Of a stretch of DNA of 11,002 bases, positions 1 through 6,945 are shown piece after piece (within the stretch, counting starts at the first letter, position 1; each line of letters starts with the position of its first letter). The translations under genes and the position numbers were made by a program. The DNA is from Stereocaulon alpinum. Its lineage: Eukaryota > Ascomycota > Lecanoromycetes > Lecanorales > Stereocaulaceae. The stretch covers positions 1 to 11,002 of the forward strand of contig JAEUBA010000281.1 in the NCBI GenBank assembly GCA_018257865.1, read 5' to 3'. A model generated the notes under the pieces. That model saw only the letters and a program-made list of their open reading frames with translations. It was not told where the DNA came from and made no database searches.

Positions 1-72
1 GCTATAGCTTATGAATGAGGATAACGTTTTGTTGTTATCAGTGAACGCAAGATAAGGCGTAATTCCGATAGC
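1..72 (+). other. Three-hairpin structured element, tRNA-like outline
   Basis: The ends of this 72-nt stretch pair: GCTATAG at 1-7 with CCGATAGC near 65-72, with one A-G mismatch. Inside are a strong hairpin GATAAC/GTTATC (20-25 with 34-39, 8-nt loop) and a second hairpin ACGC/GCGT (45-48 with 57-60, 8-nt loop). The size and cloverleaf-like outline suggest a tRNA. However, there is no normal D arm, the T-loop consensus TTCAAAT is absent, and the 'anticodon' loop has eight bases. It may be a decayed tRNA, the edge of a larger structured RNA lying upstream of the window, or a GC-cluster element. No rRNA core sequence was recognised. Confidence 0.2.
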
Positions 73-355
73 CGGTCTATATATTTATAAACGCCGATCC
101 TAAATGCTACTGGCTATACATACTCCAAAAGAAAATCTTAAGGCTTTTTTAATGTCACAGGCATTTACATATAACAGTGTGATTTTATAAAACTTACTGT
201 GTATTAGTTGTTATCTTTGCAAAATTGAGCCTTATATATCTTTCAATTATACAAAATATAATGCTAACTATTAGTTTTTTATAAATGGAAAGGATTAAAT
301 CTTACATTATAATGCATAGTATGTAACAAAACAGAAAATCATACATATTATTAAT
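73..355. other. Intergenic, nothing recognised
   Basis: AT-rich sequence without a convincing reading frame, tRNA or rRNA signature on either strand. It separates the structured element at the window start from a small ORF. Confidence 0.4.
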
Positions 356-520
356 ATGAACAATTCATTTAAGGATGTTGTTACTGGGATAAAGTTGGCT
401 ATTAAGCTACCTGGTTTAGCTGAATCGGTTAATTTTATCATATTTATCCTTTGCTGCGTATTATTCGAGTTATTGGTGGGGTTTCTATTATATTATTTTT
501 GTCATCGCCTTTATAAATAG
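356..520 (+). CDS. Small hypothetical membrane protein, 54 aa
   Basis: An ATG-initiated frame of 54 codons ending in TAG. The first 24 residues are mildly charged and polar (starting MNNSFKDVV). They are followed by a strongly hydrophobic stretch at about residues 27-48, long enough for one membrane span, and a short basic tail ending HRLYK. One span in a small mitochondrial ORF recalls ATP8 in outline, but the ATP8 start (MPQL-type) is absent and I do not recognise a family. It stands alone between intergenic spacer and tRNA-Arg. An open frame of this length can occur by chance, so coding status rests only on the amphipathic and hydrophobic layout. Confidence 0.3.
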   Translation: MNNSFKDVVTGIKLAIKLPGLAESVNFIIFILCCVLFELLVGFLLYYFCHRLYK

Positions 521-586
521 AAAATTTTTACTTACATTGAATTATTTATATCCTTGGTATGTTACAATTTTTATGTATTAAATTTA

Positions 587-657
587 TTCCTATTAGCTTA
601 ATGGTAGAGCAGAATACTTCTAATATTCAGACCTGAGTTCAAAGCTCAGATAGGAAT
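587..657 (+). tRNA. trnR(ucu): tRNA-Arg (anticodon UCU)
   Basis: A complete cloverleaf can be drawn by hand. The acceptor TTCCTAT 587-593 pairs fully with ATAGGAA 650-656, with discriminator T657. The D stem GCTT 596-599 pairs with GAGC 607-610 around a loop containing GG. The anticodon stem GAATA 612-616 pairs with TATTC 624-628 around loop CTTCTAA, placing anticodon TCT at 619-621. The T stem CTGAG 633-637 pairs with CTCAG 645-649 around TTCAAAG. It reads AGA (and possibly AGG) arginine codons, which are used in nad1. Confidence 0.93.
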
Positions 658-975
658 TAATGTTTTATTGATGTTTATAAATACCTTGCGTTGCCCCGAC
701 AAATGATATGTTAATTTGCATATTAAAACTTAATGATTTCTCTAGGTTAACAATAAAGCATCGTAGCCCCACATTATTTGCTTTTTATTTATTGTTTACA
801 ACATTGTTGTTGATGTTTGCTTCAATTTAAGGGTTTTATAAGCAGTTAATAAGGTGTATATATGTAAAATTTTAACTCTCTTTTTCTATATTGTCTAGAC
901 ATGTAAATAGTTAATTACCAGCTATAAGCAAATTATGCTTAAGCATCAAATGTACACAATTTAAAAATAAGGATA
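658..975. other. Intergenic spacer between tRNA-Arg and tRNA-Cys
   Basis: About 320 nt of AT-rich spacer with a few short GC clusters (for example GTTGCCCCGAC near 690-700 and TAGCCCCAC near 765-773). No reading frame, tRNA or clear hairpin could be supported. Confidence 0.4.
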
Positions 976-1042
976 AGAAGCTATATGGTATTGTCAGAGG
1001 CTGCAAACCTATTGTCAGAGGGTTCAAATCCCTCAGCGTCTT
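976..1042 (+). tRNA. trnC(gca): tRNA-Cys (anticodon GCA), reduced D arm
   Basis: The T arm is perfect: GAGGG 1018-1022 and CCCTC 1030-1034 around TTCAAAT. The acceptor AGAAGCT 976-982 pairs with AGCGTCT 1035-1041 with one A-G mismatch. The anticodon loop CTGCAAA (1001-1007) carries GCA at 1003-1005 on a stem of AGAGG/CCTAT with one mismatch. The D arm is only a three-pair stem with a three-base loop (983-991). The gene is therefore short (67 nt with discriminator) and slightly mismatched. It is probably a functional mitochondrial tRNA, possibly with edited or tolerated mismatches, though a decaying copy is possible. Confidence 0.72.
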
Positions 1043-1381
1043 TAATATGTACATTATATAGGTATAAACCAAAACATATGTATACGCCTCAATTCTCAGT
1101 TATAAATTGTGTTTATGTATATTTATTTATGACTACCCCCTTTTATCCTATGTACATAATTTTGTTATTGCTAACAAAATTGAACAGATAAGGTCATATA
1201 TATTATGCATATTGTCCCATATGGTGCATTTTTATAAATAAGTTTACATAAGGTACTCGATAAGAGATGATACATATAGGTGTTTATTAGTTATGTATTT
1301 AGCATACATTGTTTTTTATACTTAAGATAACTTGCGCTTTATCATACAATCATATTACTGTTACTGCTTAAGTTATTATAG
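1043..1381. other. Intergenic spacer
   Basis: About 340 nt between tRNA-Cys and the tRNA-like element. A short open frame starts inside tRNA-Cys and runs to 1191, but it is a chance frame over the tRNA. Nothing else is supported. Confidence 0.4.
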
Positions 1382-1447
1382 TATTATTAGCTTAACGGCA
1401 AAAAATAATACTCCAGGCTTTTCTATCAATTAGATTTCTGAGTAATA
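1382..1447 (+). pseudogene. Decayed tRNA-like element
   Basis: The outer stem TATTATT 1382-1388 pairs with AGTAATA 1441-1447 (one G-U pair). The following AGCTTAACGGCA matches the D-arm consensus and closely resembles the same part of tRNA-Arg at 594-606. The rest is not a proper tRNA: no clean anticodon stem forms around 1406-1422, and the T arm is replaced by a small TCTA/TAGA hairpin about six bases away from the acceptor. It is most likely a tRNA gene or tRNA duplicate in decay. A working, highly aberrant mitochondrial tRNA is less likely. Confidence 0.4.
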
Positions 1448-1640
1448 ATTTTAATTTTATTTATCTATATCATACATACTAATAATGAATAATTTGTACA
1501 TTTTTAATATCAAAATTATGTAGAAATGAATACGACATAAGGCTATAAGTTCGTTTTATTTTTAACTTAATATTTTATTTATAAGAAATATATATATAGA
1601 TTGTTTTTTTATAAAATTTTATACGTTTTATTACCATATA

Positions 1641-2276
1641 ATGATATACTTACCCTTACTTATTTCTATTACAGAAGTTATAATAGTAACTGTTCCTGTT
1701 TTATTAACTGTAGCTTTTGTTACGGTGGCTGAAAGGAAAACGATGGCTAGTATGCAAAGAAGATTAGGTCCTAACATTGTGGGATATTATGGTCTTATGC
1801 AAGCATTCGCGGATGCTTTAAAGCTTTTATTAAAAGAATACGTTTCCCCTACGCAAGCAAATCTAGTTCTTTTTTTTCTTGGACCTGTAATAACTTTAAT
1901 ATTTTCCTTGTTAGGGTTTTCTGTTATACCCTATGGTCCTGGTTTAGCTATATCAGATTTTGATCTAGGTATACTTTATATGTTAGCGGTTTCTTCATTA
2001 TCTACCTATGGAATACTATTAGCAGGTTGATCTGCTAATTCTAAATACGCGTTTTTAGGGTCACTTAGAAGTACAGCCCAGTTAATTAGTTATGAACTGA
2101 TTTTAAGTTCAGCTATTTTGCTTGTAGTATTGCTATCGGGTAGTTTAAGTCTAACCGTTAACACGGAAGCGCAAAAAGCTATTTGATATATTGTACCTTT
2201 ATTACCTATATTTATAATATTTTTTATAGGATCTATAGCAGAAACAAATAGAGCTCCTTTCGACTTAGCAGAGGCT
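1641..2276 (+). CDS. nad1: NADH dehydrogenase subunit 1 (nad1), exon 1
   Basis: Encodes residues 1-212 of NAD1, the membrane-arm subunit of respiratory complex I that forms much of the quinone-binding channel at the junction with the peripheral arm. Family hallmarks are visible: AERKTMASMQRRLGPN at about 30-45, the hydrophobic helices, and ETNRAPFDLAEA at 201-212. Two TGA codons (2028-2030 and 2184-2186) fall where Trp is expected (GW-SANSKYAFLGS and IW-YIVP), so TGA is read as Trp. ATG 1641 was chosen because the protein aligns with family N-termini from there. The exon ends at T2276, paired to the intron guide. The conserved continuation ESELVSGF resumes in exon 2. Confidence 0.96.
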
Positions 2277-3398
2277 ACTAAACAATAAATAATGTGATTT
2301 GGTCTCATAAAAGATTGCTATATGCTGGAAAATCTTTTATATTATACATATGTGATAAAATATAAAAGACAATCAGCAGGAAACCAAAAGATATTAATAT
2401 ATCTTAGTAGGATCCTCAGAGACTACACGCAATCATTAAGCATAATATTATACTATGCTTAATAAGATATAGTCCAACCTTACATGTGAATGTATGAATG
2501 TATGAATCTGAAATTTGCATTGCCTGTATGTAATAACCGCAAAATAGGGCGTGTATACTTAATTAACACGCGGAAAAACTCTTCTACTTGTTCTCTTAAG
2601 CCACCAGTTTATTTATCTGCTCCTATTCCTATAAAAGTTTTTCGTAATATAGATGACAATGAGACAGTTGTTTTTTGCATTAAAACATTAAAGAATAAGC
2701 AGGCATCCACTGTTATGTATACACCGTAAATAACAAAAGGTTTGTGGGTAGTGCCAAAGATTTATATTTGAGGCTTATTGAAGATCTTGCAAACAAAAAA
2801 TCTAACATCGCTTTACAAAATGCCATGTTAAAATGTGGTTTCACTAAGTTTGACTTTTGTGTATACGAGTATTATACTTAACACAGTAATGTGGTAAGTA
2901 ATAAAGCCTTAACCGACTTAGAAACAAGCTATGTTGAGTAATATCCCATTGATACTATATACAATTTCATGAAAACAGCTACAAGCCTTGAAGATTATAA
3001 CCACACAAATGAAACTAGGTTAAAAATGTTAATAAGACTTGAAGATAAATCCAAGGATGTCGTGTATGGTAAAACACACTAATAGGAGACACTAGGTTTG
3101 ATAAGTAAGCCCGGAGAATTAAATCCTATGTAGGGTAAACAACATAGTAAAGAAACAAAGAAAAAGATAAGTGATAAAATAAGTAAACATCCATATGGAG
3201 TAGGTATATATGATTTAGACAATAATCCAATTGCAAAATTTAAAAATAATCTTGAATTAACTAAACATTTAAATATACCTAAAGTTATAGCAGGTAAACA
3301 TCTAAATTCAGGTATTGTTTACATAAACCTATATAGGTTTAAGGTAAATAATAAAGAGAGAAATTAATACCTAATTTTTTCAACATACATTGTATAAG
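2277..3398 (+). mobile_element. Group I intron in nad1 (1122 nt)
   Basis: The 5' exon end GAGGCT (2271-2276) pairs with GGTCTC at 2301-2306. This puts the classic U·G pair at the splice site (T2276 with G2301), and the intron ends in G3398. The core follows at once: P3 GATTGC 2313-2318 with GCAATC 2429-2434; P4 TGCTG with CAGCA; P7 GACTA 2421-2425 with TAGTC 2470-2474; and a P8-type hairpin TTAAGCATA/TATGCTTAA at about 2436-2462. The Q-, R- and S-like blocks (AATCAGCAGGAAACC, CAGAGACTACACG, AGATATAGTCC) are clear. The core thus lies at the intron's 5' end and the coding insert lies after P7. The insertion point is after codon 212, in the highly conserved EA/ESELVSG motif. The core looks intact, so self-splicing may persist although the encoded nuclease is dead. 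The exact subgroup was not assigned. Confidence 0.93.
2490..3367 (+). pseudogene. GIY-YIG homing endonuclease pseudogene with NUMOD3 and NUMOD1 parts
   Basis: The intact protein would nick or cut intronless nad1 to spread the intron. The first frame (2490-2729) covers the N-terminal part. A frameshift near 2700 then moves the homology to a second frame running to TAA 3365-3367. There the nuclease domain is recognisable: GIHCYVYTVNNKRFVGSAKD from about 2702, then LYLRLIEDL, an SN..LQNAM segment and CVYEYYT. Next come YGKTH and GELNPM-stop-GKQHSKETKKKIS (NUMOD3-type DNA binding) and VGIYDLDNNP...RFKV (NUMOD1-type) at the end. Disablements are in-frame TAA 2879-2881, TAA 2939-2941, TAA 3080-3082, TAG 3083-3085 and TAG 3131-3133. 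The catalytic core is also altered: GIY reads GIH, YIG reads FVG, and the usual EHL reads EDL. The reading is therefore a dead endonuclease. Confidence 0.9.
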
Positions 3399-3851
3399 GA
3401 ATCAGAATTAGTTAGTGGTTTTATGACAGAACATGCAGCAGTTATTTTCGTATTTTTTTTTTTAGCTGAATATGCCAGTATTGTTCTTATTTGTATATTG
3501 ACAAGCATACTTTTCTTAGCTGGTTATCTACTTAACTTTACATTTATTGTTTCTTTGATAAAAGAGACTGAGCCTTATTTGTATGCTAGTTTAGTGGATT
3601 CCAACCACGAGACTATTTTATCTGATCCTATAATAGAAGGAATGGTATATGGTTTAACACTAGGATTAAAAACTTGCATAATGATATTTGTTTTCATATG
3701 AGCTAGGGCTTCTTTTCCTAGAATACGATACGATCAATTGATGTCATTTTGTTGGACCATATTGTTACCTTTAGTTATAGCTTTTATAATATTGCTTCCA
3801 TGCGTCCTGTTCAGTTTTGAAATAATCTCTAGTAATATTCATTTATTATAG
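3399..3851 (+). CDS. nad1: NADH dehydrogenase subunit 1 (nad1), exon 2
   Basis: Encodes residues 213-362 and the TAG stop (3849-3851). It begins ESELVSGFMTEHAAVIFVFF, the direct continuation of the exon 1 motif DLAEA. It includes FFLAEYASIVLI, a hydrophilic loop before GLTLGLKTCIM, a Trp encoded by TGA at 3699-3701 (FIW-ARASFPRIRYDQLM), and the last membrane helices. The joined protein of 362 residues is at the long end for NAD1; the extra length is mostly in the loop between about residues 260 and 300 and at the C-terminus. The minus-strand remnant that follows has its stop triplet directly abutting this gene's stop. Confidence 0.96.
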
Positions 3852-4338
3852 TTAGCATCTGAGTCTGAGAACAATTGTTTTAAAGCTATGTACACTAGGT
3901 TGAAGTGGAGGTTGAGTTGATGTATTTAAACTTAGTTGATTGATGTTACAAGTAACACAACTATTCACAACTCTTGAGCTAGTTACAGAATCTGGATGTC
4001 TAGATTTACTATCTAATTCATATACAACAGGAATAGGCCTACTCTTTAACTCATGTGCAGTAATGATAGGTTTACCGTCCAATTCACTGACATGATATGT
4101 ATATGTAATGGATGGTCGGGTTAATACTGTTTGTTGTGCTGAGCATAGTTGAAGTTTCATAATTAATAGGTGGTGGAGCTGTATGCCTGATGGTCCCACT
4201 CATAGTCCCACTGATTATTATTTTTTATAGGGAAGGAAATGCATTTAATGTGGTTGATAATACTAAGCTAACCACTACACCTAGACGCATTAATAGTATC
4301 AATAATACTCCACCAAACCATAATTTATATACTAACAA
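3852..4338 (-). pseudogene. Broken ORF with one membrane segment and a Pro/Thr-rich tail, unknown
   Basis: Read on the minus strand, 4338-4228 encodes a hydrophobic segment (KLWFGGVLLILLMRLG and onward) interrupted by TAA 4225-4227. The same frame continues with SGTMSGTIRHTAPPPINYE. Around 4090-4110 the protein-like reading shifts frame to YHVSELDGKPIITAHELKS, then a Ser/Pro/Thr-rich tail up to a stop at 3852-3854. The hydrophilic composition in this strand looks more like real protein than the opposing plus-strand frames (about 3945-4233 and 4190-4375). It resembles no family I know. A small membrane-anchored plasmid ORF in decay is a reasonable guess, since it sits at the edge of the plasmid-like block. 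Confidence 0.3.
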
Positions 4339-4375
4339 TTATTTATACTCTGAATATTATAATGTCATAAGATGA

Positions 4376-4661
4376 AAATTTTATTGATATGTTATCTAGT
4401 CTAACAAAGGTAATTATAATACGTATGATAAAAAAAAACTGAGATCCTAACATTAGGGAGGAAATTAAAAAAAAATAAATAAAAAAAAATATATAGACAA
4501 TGGCATTGAAAATATTAGTGTTGAAACACTAACTATATCTTTATTTCTTAATATTATAAATAAGAAACATTAGATAGTATATATATGTACTATAATTAGT
4601 TTCATAAACCAATTTGAGGAAAATTAAAGTCTGCCTATTATATATAATAACTAACTTAATA
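4376..4661. other. A-rich low-complexity spacer at the start of the plasmid-like block
   Basis: Contains runs of eight to nine A (about 4430-4438, 4467-4475 and 4482-4490), a short stem CCTAA/TTAGG near 4445-4457, and a perfect 8-bp hairpin at 4515-4532. No coding frame is supported. It separates the unknown minus-strand remnant from the first RNA polymerase remnant and could mark an old plasmid terminus, but no matching inverted terminal repeat was found elsewhere in the window. Confidence 0.35.
4515..4532. repeat. Short perfect inverted repeat
   Basis: TTAGTGTT-GA-AACACTAA: an 8-bp perfect stem with two central bases. In AT-rich DNA this may be chance. It could act as a small RNA or cruciform hairpin. 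Confidence 0.4.
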
Positions 4662-6945
4662 ATGAAATTTTTAACGATATTACCTGACTCTACCAGTACT
4701 ATGTTATCACCCACTAAACATACTTAAATTAATAATATAAAATGCTATAGTTTAACCGCATCTACCTGTTTTGTGGAGAGAACATTGGTTATATCTTATA
4801 GCAATTTAATAAGCTATATACGTACTTTGAATTTAAAAATAATTACAGTTTACTATATACCAACACAGGAACAAGAACAAATAGATAAATAATATCAATA
4901 TTTCAATAATAAAGTAATAGAAGTCAATTACGTATCTTATAACCAACTTACATACTTCATTACTTGTTCTGAATTTAATTTTGATTATACAAATAGACAT
5001 TGTTTATTTATTTTTTATCGGGTGTCTTTAACTGAAATTATTTTGAAATTTAAGGAAGATATTTATGTTATAGTTAGCGATGCAAGTAATCTTAAAAAAC
5101 ATTTATTATCTTTATTACAAACTAAACTTACTTCATATATAACTGCTCTTTTTAACTTAGACTGTTTAGAAGTATTTAATGATAATAGATTTAACACATT
5201 AGATAGTAGCACACATTTACCTTATTTTTATTTATCTAATAACTATAATATCAGTTTTACTAAACAAGGTTTAAAACTATAATACCTTTTGATGCTAGTA
5301 AGGGTTTTACTCAAGAAAAACACATCAATAACCTAAAATCTATGAGTGTAACTAATTGTAATCAAGAAAAAGCAAGATTTAACACTACCTCTTTATTATA
5401 TGAAATTAAGCGTATATCTGCTTCAACTAAGTATAATAATTTAAACCTAAACAATAGATCTTTTTTATCTAACTGTTTCAAGTACATAGATAATAAATTA
5501 CGTGATAGTGATAGTGAGCATAATTGTTACTTACAAAATGAAATAGAAGAATATTTATTTCAAGAAAAAAAGTAGTTTAATCAAGCATAATAAACACTTA
5601 ACTTTAATCAATTTGAGTAGTCAGACATCAAAGTGAATAATAGATAAAAATAGCTTTATTATTACATATATAAAGAATATCATTAACAAGCACATTGAGT
5701 CAAATAAAACTAAAATTACTTTAACTCAACAGAATCTTATGTATAGTAAACAAGTTTTAACTTTAATAGCTAGTAAAAGATGTGCTAATATTCTAATTTA
5801 CTTTTCCCTGGGCTTAGTATCTAGAAATATTAGTGATGTATGGCTAATATAATTAGATTGTCTTACTTCACTAGCTAAAAAATTAGTTAATATATAGATT
5901 TATAATTTATATAAACAATATTGTAATAGACATAATAAAAAGATTAGTATTAACGAATGAACAGGGTTATATAATAATAACGAACACATATATGAGTCAC
6001 AAATACTCTTCGCTATAGTAAGTAATTTGGCTCAATTTTTAACTACAAGTTCAGTTAATATGATTGAATATACAACTGAACATGGTGAAGATAGGAAACA
6101 ACATCATACAATAAGGACACAAAAAGACGCCAGCATTATCATAGTTAAAAATGAGATAAGTAAAGTATTAATTGCTCCTACTAGACTAGCTATGATTGTT
6201 GAACCTAAAAAATACAAGTTGCTTAAGGATAAAACTACGTTAGGTGGTTATCTTAGAAACGACGTTTCTTATATAGAAAATTTGTTTATATATAAAATAG
6301 GTTATAAGTTTTCTACAAAATTAAACAAATATAACGATATCATAGATCTAATGGATTCTGTAAGTAGTGTATAGTATAAAATCAATAAAAAAGCCTTAGA
6401 GTTCACACAATTATATGGTGTAGTAAAATGTATAATAATTTCTTTAGATAAGCTTAAACATAACACTAGAAAAGTAACAGTACATGTCTACCAATTAAAC
6501 AAATTTATTGATAAACCTTATATATAGAGAAGTAAAAAACTTGATAGACAATTATGATCTATACAGAGTTTTATGTATATGGTAAGTAACATCTTGAATA
6601 TAACTGAGTTGTATTGTTACGCAGATAAAATGTATTTTCCAGCTAGGTTAGATCAAACAACAAGACTTTATTGTACAGCTCAATATTTGAACTATAAATA
6701 TACAGATTTAGTTATAGGACTATTGTTATTTGCAAATCCGGGTATTATATATAAACATGACATAGATTCAATTAATTATTTAAAACATTACGGTGCGACA
6801 TTGTTTGATAGTGCTTTAGATAAAAGGTTTATTAATTATAAAGTTAAATGAATAGACAATTACACAGATTACACCTTAGATTTTAAATCAGACGATATAT
6901 TTCACAGATTTAATAATAAAGCATGTTTTATTTCATTCTGTTTTG
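4662..6945 (+). pseudogene. T7-like (linear plasmid type) RNA polymerase, truncated pseudogene, plus-strand copy
   Basis: Remnant of a single-subunit, phage-T7-like RNA polymerase such as linear mitochondrial plasmids carry for their own transcription. The frame from ATG 4662 runs to TAA 5280-5282, moves to another frame for 5282-5575, then returns to the first frame to 6945. Recognisable parts are APTRLAMIVEPKKYKLL then LGGYLRND (codons from about 6177-6263), and YFPARLDQTTRLYC at about 6633-6674 with FANPG soon after. The latter is the T7 DxRxR(I/V)Y region with its first Arg replaced by Thr. In-frame stops are 4725-4727, 4890-4892, 5850-5852, 5895-5897, 6372-6374 and 6525-6527. TGA codons at 5634, 5958, 6555 and 6849 are read as Trp. 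Homology ends after CFISFCF at about 6945, before the catalytic-Asp motif A. The palm motifs and C-terminal third are missing. The N-terminal 600 nt are assigned only by frame continuity and by equal length to the minus copy. Confidence 0.75.

Noticed and set aside
1..150. Possible rRNA end
   Set aside because: No conserved small- or large-subunit rRNA motif was recognised.
985..1191. Open frame of 68 codons
   Set aside because: It starts inside tRNA-Cys and has no recognisable protein character.
2090..2308. Minus-strand frame of 72 codons
   Set aside because: It is antisense to nad1 exon 1, which is certain coding sequence.
2486..2506. Two-copy GAATGTAT repeat at the start of the intron ORF
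   Set aside because: It is short and imprecise, with no evidence of function.
4190..4375. Plus-strand frame of 61 codons
   Set aside because: It overlaps the minus-strand remnant and its Asn/Thr-rich sequence is typical of AT-rich noise. Kept only as an alternative reading.
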